A stretch of DNA of 31,135 bases from Halanaerobiales bacterium (GTDB taxonomy: Bacteria > Bacillota_F > Halanaerobiia > DY22613). Each line of letters begins with the position of its first letter. Within the stretch, counting starts at the first letter, position 1. Shown here in pieces: positions 1 to 7,012 of this stretch. The notes below the pieces were generated by a model. The model saw nothing but the letters and a program-made list of their open reading frames with translations. It was not told where the DNA came from and did no database searches. The translations under genes and the position numbers were made by a program. Where the stretch lies: contig JAGMES010000042.1 in the NCBI GenBank assembly GCA_023128035.1, positions 1 to 31,135 on the forward strand, read 5' to 3'.

Positions 1-32
1 TTAAAAGATATATGGGTGCAAGTTCATAAAAA

Positions 33-39
33 GAGGTGG
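33..39 (+). promoter_or_regulatory. Ribosome binding site deciding the PqqD-like start
   Basis: The sequence GAGGTGG lies at 33-39. It overlaps the most upstream possible GTG start (36), so that codon cannot be the real start. TTG at 45 (5 bases away) and GTG at 48 (8 bases away) are both correctly placed. Confidence 0.6.
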
Positions 40-44
40 ATAAG

Positions 45-314
45 TTGGTGTATAAAATTTGTGAGGGTGTTACAGTGAAACAAGTTGGTACACAGTATAT
101 GGTGTATAATGAAGAAAAATCAGACATGCATGTAGTTAATGAAGTGGCAGGGAAGATAATTAATTATATGATAGATGGAAAAAGTGTTGAAGATATTGAA
201 ATGATGTTGCATCAACAATATTCAAATGTTGATTTGAAAACTTTAAAAGATGATCTACAGGATATTATTGAGCAATATGTAGATTTGGGTATTATTTTAT
301 GTGTAGAATTTTAA
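45..314 (+). CDS. PqqD-like RiPP recognition protein
   Basis: This small protein of about 89 residues matches the PqqD/RRE family in its pattern: an N-terminal beta segment, then HVVNEVAGKIINYMIDGKSV followed by an amphipathic helix and a second helix around DDLQDIIEQYVDLGI. PqqD-like proteins bind leader peptides and hand them to radical SAM enzymes. The frame is open from GTG 36, but that codon sits inside the ribosome site, so TTG 45 or GTG 48 is the better start. The gene is separated from the Hxs genes by a 300-base gap containing a promoter, so it may be the last gene of an operon that begins outside the window. Its place beside two radical SAM maturases suggests, but does not prove, that it serves them. 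The family call is confident; the partner is inference. Confidence 0.75.
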   Translation: MVYKICEGVTVKQVGTQYMVYNEEKSDMHVVNEVAGKIINYMIDGKSVEDIEMMLHQQYSNVDLKTLKDDLQDIIEQYVDLGIILCVEF

Positions 315-527
315 AATGCGTTTAATTTGTCAATAGATATCGGCTTATTAACTAAATATACCTATTATCATGGCTAATTTATTCAGTTTTTCACTAGTTC
401 CTTTAACTTTTACATTCAAACAAACCAACAATCTGTTAAAAAATACAAGAGTTAGTTCAATTATGAGATAGATTTTGCTAAACACTGGTTTGTCATTGAC
501 ATGGAGTTAATTAATGTAATAGTTCCA
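315..527. other. Intergenic gap, no supported gene
   Basis: This AT-rich stretch lies between the PqqD-like gene and the promoter of the MORN gene. A 33-codon open frame at 370-471 has no ribosome site and no recognisable content. I see no clear terminator, structured RNA or repeat here. A TTGACA at 496-501 has no well-spaced -10 partner. Confidence 0.5.
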
Positions 528-556
528 TTTATGTCGTATATTAGAAATAGTATAAT
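528..556 (+). promoter_or_regulatory. Predicted sigma-A promoter of the MORN/hxs operon
   Basis: A perfect TATAAT lies at 551-556, with a weak -35 TTTATG at 528-533 and a 17-base spacer. It is about 65 bases upstream of the ATG at 622 and is the best promoter candidate in the gap. Confidence 0.5.
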
Positions 557-605
557 AAAAAAAGTTATATTTTGTTTTTTTAACTTACTCAGAAAAGTAA
601 GTTAT

Positions 606-612
606 GGAGGTG
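606..612 (+). promoter_or_regulatory. Ribosome binding site deciding the MORN protein start
   Basis: GGAGGTG is 9 bases before ATG 622. The in-frame ATG at 604 overlaps this site and would put six extra residues before the signal peptide, so 622 is the start. Confidence 0.8.
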
Positions 613-621
613 AAAATTGAT

Positions 622-1824
622 ATGAAAAAATTGTTATTATGGGTATTGGCTATTATGGTATTTTTTACAGTAATCAGTAGTGCAAATGGTGATGAAGATT
701 GGGAAGAAAGTCAGAATGTGCTTTCTGTGGCTAATAGTCTAAAAGAACGTTCTTCATTATCAAAAGAAATTGTAAGAAGAGTAGAAAATGGTAAAAAAAT
801 AAAAGCTGATTTTTTGAAAGATAATTTGTATGTTGATATTAGTATTGACCAAGTTACAAAAAATGAAAGCAGAGCTAAAGGATATGATGAATACGCACAA
901 CTTATAAAACCATGTTCAGTAGAGCAAATTACAGTACGAAATCAAGAGCAAACTAAGAATATTGGAAAGTTATATTTTAGTAATGGTGTATTAAAATATG
1001 AAGGGGAATTATTCAACAATATTCCACATGGGAAAGGTAAAAAGTATAGTAAAACAGGTATATTAATATATGATGGTCAGTTTGTGAATGGCAAATATGA
1101 GGGCTTCGGTAAGGGTTATAATGAAAATGGATTTTTACTTTATGACGGTGAGTGGGAAAATGGACTGTTTAATGGAAAAGGAGAGCTTGTTAATTCAAGT
1201 GGAGATTTATATATTGGTAATTTTGTAAGTAATAAGAAACAAGGATTTGGAGTTTTAGTTTATGGAAATGGACAAAAGTATGAAGGTGAATTTTACAATG
1301 ATAAAAGACAAGGAAAAGGTAAATATAAACATTTAAATGGCGATATATATGAAGGACAATGGTATGAAGATAAAATGTATGGTATGGGAATGTATTTTTT
1401 CTTAAATGGTGAAAAGTACAATGGTCAATGGTTTAATAATAAAATGACAGGTATAGGTATATATATGTTTGAAAATGGTAATATTTACTTTGGAAAATGG
1501 TTAGACAATCAAATGTATGGGGAAGGAAAGTATATTTATAATGATGGAAAAGTTCAAGAGGGGATATGGGCACAAAATAAATTTATTCAGGCTCAACAAA
1601 TTAATACTGACTTAGATAATATTCAAACAAATAATGAAGAATATATTATGTTAGGGTCAACAAGAGATGAAGTAATTAAAATAATGGGATTCCCAGATAA
1701 AATAATTTCAGGTTTAAAGTTATATCAATATATATATTCGAGTATATATTTTGATAAAAACTGGAAAGTTGAGTCATGGTATAATACCAGCAAAAATTTA
1801 AAGGTAAAAGTAAATAATAATTAA
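622..1824 (+). CDS. Exported MORN-repeat protein with BamE-like C-terminal domain
   Basis: From ATG 622 the protein is 400 residues. It starts with a Sec signal or membrane anchor (MKKLLLWVLAIMVFF). Residues roughly 120-325 are eight full MORN repeats plus a partial one; each has the Y-x-G-x-[WF]-x-[ND]-[GN]-x-x-x-G-x-G core, for example YEGEFYNDKRQGKGKY. The last 60 residues (LGSTRDEVIKIMGFPDKI onward) resemble small SmpA/OmlA (BamE-like) domains. MORN repeats form extended beta-hairpin ribbons that bind membranes or proteins. The gene opens the operon, with 32 bases between its stop and the HxsA start. No enzyme motif is present. A scaffold or cell-surface anchor for the HxsA product is inference; I know of no established role for MORN proteins in Hxs systems. 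Confidence 0.85.
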   Translation: MKKLLLWVLAIMVFFTVISSANGDEDWEESQNVLSVANSLKERSSLSKEIVRRVENGKKIKADFLKDNLYVDISIDQVTKNESRAKGYDEYAQLIKPCSVEQITVRNQEQTKNIGKLYFSNGVLKYEGELFNNIPHGKGKKYSKTGILIYDGQFVNGKYEGFGKGYNENGFLLYDGEWENGLFNGKGELVNSSGDLYIGNFVSNKKQGFGVLVYGNGQKYEGEFYNDKRQGKGKYKHLNGDIYEGQWYEDKMYGMGMYFFLNGEKYNGQWFNNKMTGIGIYMFENGNIYFGKWLDNQMYGEGKYIYNDGKVQEGIWAQNKFIQAQQINTDLDNIQTNNEEYIMLGSTRDEVIKIMGFPDKIISGLKLYQYIYSSIYFDKNWKVESWYNTSKNLKVKVNNN

Positions 1825-1843
1825 TCTAAATACTAAATTTTTT

Positions 1844-1848
1844 GGAGG
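1844..1848 (+). promoter_or_regulatory. Ribosome binding site deciding the HxsA start
   Basis: GGAGG lies 8 bases before ATG 1857. The upstream in-frame TTG at 1842 overlaps this site and is rejected as a start. Confidence 0.8.
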
Positions 1849-1856
1849 TATTACAG

Positions 1857-2222
1857 ATGAAGAAAGATAGTTTAAACCTGAAACAATTAGTTCCGACTAT
1901 AAAAAAATCAGTTTCTGATTTTCTATATGAAGAGGAAGGAAATATTAGTCGAAGCAAGATTTTAACAATAGGATCTTTAATGTTGATTGCAGGGATACTT
2001 ATGTCAGATGATATTTTTGCAGGCCATAGATCTCATAGTTCTCATAGATCCCATAGTTCTCATAGTTCACATAGAAGTCATTCTTCTGGAACTCACGGAT
2101 CCCATGCATCCCATGCTTCACATTCATCTTATGGATCATATGCGTCTAATCCAGAACCAGTAAGAGTACCACAAGTTCCACAAACTCCAAAAGTACTACA
2201 GGATACACCAATAACAAAATAA
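1857..2222 (+). CDS. hxsA: Short HxsA-like His-Xaa-Ser repeat protein, predicted RiPP substrate
   Basis: The protein is 121 residues. Residues 1-33 are a charged leader ending in EEEGNISRSK. Residues 34-50 form one membrane segment (ILTIGSLMLIAGIL). Residues 57-91 are a run of H-x-S triplets (HRS, HSS, HGS, HAS) with one GT interruption, followed by YGS and YAS. The tail is Pro/Val/Gln-rich. The HRSHSSH pattern is the hallmark of HxsA, the presumed target of HxsB and HxsC. The classical HxsA also has a peptidoglycan-binding domain, which is missing here, so this is a short variant. Two processing routes are possible: signal peptidase I at FA-G before the His run, or a class III (prepilin-like) cut after the Gly of EEEG, given the A24 peptidase in the operon. 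The chemistry placed on the triplets is unknown to me. Confidence 0.8.
   Translation: MKKDSLNLKQLVPTIKKSVSDFLYEEEGNISRSKILTIGSLMLIAGILMSDDIFAGHRSHSSHRSHSSHSSHRSHSSGTHGSHASHASHSSYGSYASNPEPVRVPQVPQTPKVLQDTPITK
2025..2147 (+). repeat. H-x-S triplet run within hxsA
   Basis: Nine-base units, mostly CATAGNTCN and CATNNNTCN forms, encode about eleven H-x-S triplets. These are followed by two Y-x-S triplets in which the His codon became a Tyr codon, a one-base change (CAT to TAT). Units such as catagttctcatag recur almost exactly, so the run probably grew by slippage or unequal exchange. Confidence 0.85.
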
Positions 2223-2237
2223 GAGAGGTTTAGCAAT

Positions 2238-2693
2238 ATGTTTAAAAACGTACATTATGTTGACGAAGAAAATAAATTTATAATTAAAGTGGACACAAAA
2301 ATTTATCCTTTAGAAATTATAATGAAATCATCCTATATCTTCATTGATGATTATTATATTTTTGTTGATTATGAGAGTGAAGCAAAAGTTAAAATTTCTT
2401 TTAAATCAAAGCAAAAATTTAAAAAAGAACAACTTGAAAATAGCTTGGGCGAGTTTTTTAATGAATTAGTTCATCAATCTATTAGAGTAAAAATTTCCAG
2501 AGATACATCTCATTTGCGAGAAATCATATTGGGTAGAGCACTTTATGGAGCTTGTATTGAAATTAATGAATTTGAAAAGGATAATCAAATCAATGAGGAA
2601 ATGAACTATTTTAAAGAAGGAAGTGAAACGGTGCAAAATAGTCTTGATGAGATTGCGACAGATTGGTTTGAAAAAAACAGTCAAGAAGGTTAA
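2238..2693 (+). CDS. hxsD: Hxs system protein HxsD
   Basis: The protein is 151 residues with no signal peptide. It fits HxsD: a beta-rich N-terminus around KIYPLEIIMKSSYIF, then the family's diagnostic block LGEFFNELVHQSIRVKIS followed by DTSHLREIILGRALYGA. The residues after about 110 are an acidic, poorly conserved tail. HxsD is an accessory protein found with the HxsB/HxsC radical SAM pair; its biochemical job is not established, and substrate presentation is the usual guess. The start has GAGAGG 8 bases upstream. It follows hxsA by 15 bases, and the next small gene starts 6 bases after its stop, so the genes are probably translated from one message. Confidence 0.8.
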   Translation: MFKNVHYVDEENKFIIKVDTKIYPLEIIMKSSYIFIDDYYIFVDYESEAKVKISFKSKQKFKKEQLENSLGEFFNELVHQSIRVKISRDTSHLREIILGRALYGACIEINEFEKDNQINEEMNYFKEGSETVQNSLDEIATDWFEKNSQEG

Positions 2694-2699
2694 ATAACT

Positions 2700-2903
2700 A
2701 TGGATAATTTAATTTTAAATTTAAAAATATATTCATTGAAGACAATAGATCATACAATTCAAATATTTTCAGAATTTGTTTTTATTCATTTGAAGCAAAT
2801 ATCAGGAGAAAAAGTTCAATTGATTTTTCAATGTGAAGATTCTGATAAAAAATTTTATCAAGATGAATTTTGTAATTATTTAATATATTTGATGGGAAAG
2901 TGA
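2700..2903 (+). CDS. Small HxsD N-domain-like protein
   Basis: This 67-residue protein is not a named family to me. Laid against HxsD next door it shares the same framework: LKIYSLKTID against TKIYPLEIIM, then a hydrophobic strand, then EKVQLIFQ against AKVKISFK, and a C-terminal helix in the place where HxsD begins its LGEFFNEL block. It lacks HxsD's second half (the LREIILGRAL part). I read it as a truncated or split-off HxsD paralogue rather than a random frame, because it sits 6 bases after hxsD and 7 bases before the peptidase gene with the same orientation. It could be a second recognition subunit. Confidence that it is a gene is good; the homology is by eye. Confidence 0.6.
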   Translation: MDNLILNLKIYSLKTIDHTIQIFSEFVFIHLKQISGEKVQLIFQCEDSDKKFYQDEFCNYLIYLMGK

Positions 2904-2910
2904 GATATTT

Positions 2911-3969
2911 ATGATTTTATCATTGTATCGGATAAGTTTAATAATTCTTATCTTTATATTAGGAATTTGTACTTCTTTTACAGATATTTTAAAGAAAAAG
3001 ATATATAATAAGACATTAATTTTGTTTAGTGTGTTAGGGTTAATTATACAAGTAATATATTTTGTTAGTATAACAAGCAATCAAATGTTTTCTTACAAAC
3101 TGCATCAATATGTGATAAATACTGTATTGACATTAATTGTTTCGTTTGTTATGTACTACTACAATGTATGGGCTGCTGGCGATGCAAAGTTATTTATGGC
3201 TTTAATGTTGGCATTTCCTCAAGATTATAGAGTTAATAATATGAATACATTTTTTATGACTTTGATTTTTATATTCTCTACAGCTTTTATATATGTAGTC
3301 ATTGACAGTTTGTTGCATTTGTATAAAAATTATATGGATAAAAAACCTTCAATTAAACCTGTTTTGCACTATGACAAAGAAAATATTAAAGTATTTCTAT
3401 CAAGATATATTTTTTCATATTTAGTAGTTTTTGTTTTTAATCAATATGTTACTCAAAATTTTGAAATGAATCAATTATATAAAATGATATTGAATTTGGT
3501 ATTGATAACAAGCTTTTTTAAAGTAGTAAAGCAAGTACGCATAATGAATATTTTAAGCGTAATAATAATTGTTCTTTTAATTTTGAAGTTTTATTTTTTT
3601 GGTCTTTACAATGGTTTGAATTTTAATATTAAAATATCTTATTTGATATTGATTTTCGGGATATTGGTTTTGCGCAGTATAGCATCTAAATACAATTATA
3701 AAAGTATAAAAGTACAAGATTTAAAAGAAGGAATGGTATTATCATTTTCTTCAACAATACTTTTTCGTGGTTCGAGAGTGAAAGGATTGCCTCAATATAC
3801 TTCTGAAAATACCAGGACAAGGTTAACAAAAGAAGAAGTTAAAAGTATTATTAGATGGTCTAATTCGTCAAAAGGGCATGAGGATCTTACAATTGTTAGA
3901 TTATTACCTTTTGCACCTTTCATATTTATTGGAACACTAATTGTAATACTTATTACTGTTATTAGTTAG
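2911..3969 (+). CDS. A24-family prepilin-peptidase-like membrane protein
   Basis: This multi-pass membrane protein of 352 residues carries both A24 aspartyl-protease signatures. D25 lies in SFTDILKKKIYN (the D-x5-I-x-N motif) and D91 in WAAGDAKLF (the G-D-x-K motif). The A24 core with its membrane helices spans about residues 1-130. Further hydrophobic segments follow (about 155-250), then a soluble part, DLKEGMVLS to EEVKSIIRW, and a last membrane helix. Canonical members are 150-250 residues, so the extension is notable. Family members cut class III signal peptides or prepilins on the cytoplasmic face. There are no pilin or secretion genes nearby, so the likely substrate is a product of this operon, the best candidate being the HxsA-like protein. 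The family call is strong; the substrate is inference. Confidence 0.82.
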   Translation: MILSLYRISLIILIFILGICTSFTDILKKKIYNKTLILFSVLGLIIQVIYFVSITSNQMFSYKLHQYVINTVLTLIVSFVMYYYNVWAAGDAKLFMALMLAFPQDYRVNNMNTFFMTLIFIFSTAFIYVVIDSLLHLYKNYMDKKPSIKPVLHYDKENIKVFLSRYIFSYLVVFVFNQYVTQNFEMNQLYKMILNLVLITSFFKVVKQVRIMNILSVIIIVLLILKFYFFGLYNGLNFNIKISYLILIFGILVLRSIASKYNYKSIKVQDLKEGMVLSFSSTILFRGSRVKGLPQYTSENTRTRLTKEEVKSIIRWSNSSKGHEDLTIVRLLPFAPFIFIGTLIVILITVIS

Positions 3970-3983
3970 GGAAGTGATTAACT

Positions 3984-5165
3984 ATGATTAAAGGAGATCA
4001 AGTGCGTCCTTTACTGCTAAGAGGGCAGATCGTGTGTAAAGGATTTAGTATGTCAAAAATAATTGTAGATTCAAATGTAGAAGATAAGCGAAATTGTGTA
4101 CAGGTTCTTTCTAAGGGAATGGAAAATTTATTTAAGGAAGGTTATTCGAGTTATATATTTGAGTATTTTGAAATAAATAAAGAAATATTAGAGTATTTAT
4201 ATGAAAGGCATGCTACCTATATGGTATCACTTAATAATGTTGATACCTTATGTAACTATGATGTCATTCAGATAGATGAAAATTCAGGGGTTATTCATAT
4301 TTTGTACAGAAATAATTCTTCTGATAATGCATTGGTTATAACTAATAAATGTAATTGCAATTGTATCTTTTGTCCAGAGTCAAGTGGGGTAAGAAAAGCA
4401 ACAAATTTTATAACATTAAGATATTTAAATAGATTAATTGATCTAATTCCAGATGATTGTCTTAGTTTATGCATTACGGGAGGGGAACCTACTTTATTAA
4501 AAGATGAATTGTTTCCAATTATTAAAAAATGTAAAGATAAATTTGTTAATACAGAGTTTTTATTTCTAACTAATGGTAGAATGTTTAGTAACTTAAAGTA
4601 CACTTATGAATTTGTTCAAAGCAGGCCAGAACAACTTGTTTTAGGGATAGCAATACATGGTCACCAACCAGAGTTACATGATTATTGTACAGGTGTCAAG
4701 AATAGTTTTATTCAAACATTTAATGGAATTAAAAATCTATACAGAATGAATGAGAAGATAGAACTTAGAATAGTAGTTAATAAATTAAATTATAAGTATT
4801 TATTAAATATCGCACAGATGATTGTTAAATATTATCCAAATATCCATCGTGTAAGTTTTATGGGATTGGAGATGCTAGGTAATGCAGCTGTTAATAGAGA
4901 TGAAATTTGGATTAGTTTCAAAAATGCGGGTAAAGCAATTAAACAACCGCTATTATTTTTATTGAAACATGGAATTCATACACAGATATATAATTTTCCA
5001 TTGTGTTTTTTAGAAGAAAATCTGTGGCAATTTGCAGTACAAAGTATTAGTGATTATAAAGTTAAATATTTAAAGGACTGTCTTAAGTGTGATGTGAAAG
5101 ATCATTGTGGTGGTTTTTTTGGTTCGACAATCAATTTAGGTAAAGTCGAAGTAATGCCGTTATAA
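3984..5165 (+). CDS. hxsC: Hxs system radical SAM maturase HxsC
   Basis: This radical SAM enzyme has 393 residues. The 4Fe-4S/SAM cysteine motif C-x3-C-x2-C is CNCNCIFC at about 123-130, and the GGEP-type SAM-contact motif is TGGEPTLL at about 167. The first 120 residues form a separate N-terminal domain without cysteine clusters. Near the C-terminus CLKCDVKDHCGG supplies three more cysteines, a short SPASM-like auxiliary cluster site. The domain order and the pairing with hxsB immediately downstream fit HxsC. It is predicted to act in the cytoplasm on the HxsA repeat; the product chemistry is not known to me. The start has GGGAAGTGA upstream and is 14 bases after the peptidase stop. Confidence 0.86.
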   Translation: MIKGDQVRPLLLRGQIVCKGFSMSKIIVDSNVEDKRNCVQVLSKGMENLFKEGYSSYIFEYFEINKEILEYLYERHATYMVSLNNVDTLCNYDVIQIDENSGVIHILYRNNSSDNALVITNKCNCNCIFCPESSGVRKATNFITLRYLNRLIDLIPDDCLSLCITGGEPTLLKDELFPIIKKCKDKFVNTEFLFLTNGRMFSNLKYTYEFVQSRPEQLVLGIAIHGHQPELHDYCTGVKNSFIQTFNGIKNLYRMNEKIELRIVVNKLNYKYLLNIAQMIVKYYPNIHRVSFMGLEMLGNAAVNRDEIWISFKNAGKAIKQPLLFLLKHGIHTQIYNFPLCFLEENLWQFAVQSISDYKVKYLKDCLKCDVKDHCGGFFGSTINLGKVEVMPL

Positions 5166-5178
5166 ATGGGGGATCAGA

Positions 5179-6597
5179 GTGATTAAAAATTATTTTAACT
5201 TTAAGAAAATGAACCAGAATTATTTGCTAACAAATGACACAGGTAGATTTTTATTTTTAACTAATCAGGAATTTAAAGAATTTGTGTCAGATAATATAGT
5301 TATAAATAGTAAATTATTTAGAAAATTAGAAGAAAATTATTTTGTTTCAGATAGGAATCAGCAAATTTTTATTAGTGAAACTGCTAAAGAAGTAAGAAGA
5401 GCAAAGAAACCTTTATTTCAGGGTACACAGCTCCATATTTTTGTATTAACACGTAATTGTAATATGAATTGTGTATATTGTCAGGCATCAATTAAAAATG
5501 CAACTTCAGATGAAGGAAAAATGAGTTTTAATATAGCTGAAAAGGCTATAGATTTAGCATTACAATCTCCATCAAGAAATTTAACATTTGAATTTCAGGG
5601 TGGGGAACCATTGATGAATTTTCAAACACTACAGCATATAGTAAAATATACAAAATATAAAAACCAAGAATATAATAAAGAAATCGAATTTAACGTAGTA
5701 ACAAATCTTACTATGATTACCACTGAAATGATAGATTTTTTGATAGATAACGATATTAATATATGTACTTCTATTGATGGGCATGATCAAGTTCATAATG
5801 TTAATCGTCCTATGAAAGGGAAACCATCTTTAAATATCATAAAAGACAATATCGTTAAAATTAATGATATGTATAAAAAAAGAGAAAAAAATGCTGAAAC
5901 ACAAGCAATTCAGACTACTACTAGGATAAGTTTAGATTATCCTAAAGAAATTATAGATGAATATATGAAATTAGGATTTAATGGGTTATTTATTAGACCT
6001 CTGACCCCTTTAGGATTTAGTATAAAAAATTGGAATAAGATCGGCTATACGTCAGAAGAGTTTTGTCGATTTTATGAAAAATGTATTGATTATATCATTG
6101 AGTTATCAAGACAAGGTAAAGATATAAGAGAGTTCCATGCAACCATTTTTCTTAAAAAGATTTTAAACAATGATGGAATTAATTATATGGAACTTAGATC
6201 GCCATGTGGGGGAGCAATCGGACAAATCGCCTATAATTACGATGGGGAAATATACACATGCGATGAAGCCAGAATGATTGCTGAAACAGGTGACAAAAGT
6301 TTTAAAATTGGTAATGTTAATGAATCAACATATAATGATTTGATTGATAACCCTATAACAAAATCGGTTTGTGTTTCATCCTGTTTAGAGATTCTTCCTG
6401 AATGTTCAGAATGTGTTTATCAACCTTATTGTGGTACCTGCCCTGTGTATAATTATATAGAGCAAAGATCTATTTTCGGGAAGATGCCTTTGAGCTATAA
6501 ATGCAAAATATATAAAGGTATTTTAAATTTATTATTTAAAAAGTTGCATGATGAAGATGAGGGAATAATAGAAATTTTTTATCGATGGATAAATTGA
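5179..6597 (+). CDS. hxsB: Hxs system radical SAM maturase HxsB
   Basis: The protein has 472 residues and starts at GTG 5179 behind a GGGGGA ribosome site. It shows the full HxsB layout: an N-terminal NYLLTNDTGRFLFL segment; LHIFVLTRNCNMNCVYCQAS, with the radical SAM cysteines at about 94-101; EFQGGEPLMNF; SIDGHDQVHN; and a C-terminal SPASM region with CGG, YTCDEARM and CSECVYQPYCGTCPV, which binds auxiliary iron-sulfur clusters. Enzymes of this type form crosslinks or other C-centred modifications in peptides. It is the last gene of the run, 13 bases after hxsC. Which of the two enzymes touches His, Ser or the x residue cannot be read from the sequence. This is the most secure family assignment in the locus. 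Confidence 0.92.
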   Translation: MIKNYFNFKKMNQNYLLTNDTGRFLFLTNQEFKEFVSDNIVINSKLFRKLEENYFVSDRNQQIFISETAKEVRRAKKPLFQGTQLHIFVLTRNCNMNCVYCQASIKNATSDEGKMSFNIAEKAIDLALQSPSRNLTFEFQGGEPLMNFQTLQHIVKYTKYKNQEYNKEIEFNVVTNLTMITTEMIDFLIDNDINICTSIDGHDQVHNVNRPMKGKPSLNIIKDNIVKINDMYKKREKNAETQAIQTTTRISLDYPKEIIDEYMKLGFNGLFIRPLTPLGFSIKNWNKIGYTSEEFCRFYEKCIDYIIELSRQGKDIREFHATIFLKKILNNDGINYMELRSPCGGAIGQIAYNYDGEIYTCDEARMIAETGDKSFKIGNVNESTYNDLIDNPITKSVCVSSCLEILPECSECVYQPYCGTCPVYNYIEQRSIFGKMPLSYKCKIYKGILNLLFKKLHDEDEGIIEIFYRWIN

Positions 6598-6899
6598 TCA
6601 TAGTTCTTTGTGGAGAGCATTTAAGATGGCAACATCATTTAACACAATTTTTTTACTGAAAAATGTTTCAAAACGGTGGTTGATGCCGAAAATGTTAGAG
6701 TGTGTGAAAACTTTTTAAATTTCAACGAAAAATGTCGTAAGTTACCTCGTAAATATAAAAATATGACATATTTGAATTACACTACACTATATATACAAAT
6801 TCTTAAAGAGATAGTTAACAATCAAGAAATTATATACGAAAAAAAGATAAAAAAATCGTTGGTTTATTTTTAATAGTAGAAGGTATTTAAGGATAATTG
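6598..6899. other. Intergenic region after hxsB, no secure gene
   Basis: About 300 bases hold no protein I can defend. A 30-codon frame at 6626-6718 (beginning MATSFNTIF) has TGGAG about 10 bases upstream and might be a tiny peptide gene. A 65-codon frame overlapping it at 6676 starts without a ribosome site. I see no clear hairpin terminator after hxsB. Confidence 0.45.
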
Positions 6900-6930
6900 T
6901 TGAATACAAATTAAGTAAAGTGAGTATAAT
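6900..6930 (+). promoter_or_regulatory. Predicted promoter of the PARIS-like pair
   Basis: TTGAAT at 6900-6905 and a perfect TATAAT at 6925-6930 are separated by 19 bases, which is a little long. A strong ribosome site (AGGAGAGGTG) and the ATG follow within 85 bases. Confidence 0.45.
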
Positions 6931-7012
6931 AGTAAAATATGTACAAAAGTCAATAGTGCTGTTGTTATTTTATATAAGGTAAGTTTTACAACGAGGAGAG
7001 GTGTAATTTTCT

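Noticed and set aside
370..471. 33-codon open frame in the gap before the MORN gene
   Set aside because: It has no ribosome site, no recognisable motif and a composition like the non-coding DNA around it.
6676..6873. 65-codon open frame after hxsB
   Set aside because: It has no ribosome site, overlaps a better-placed 30-codon frame and shows no family resemblance.
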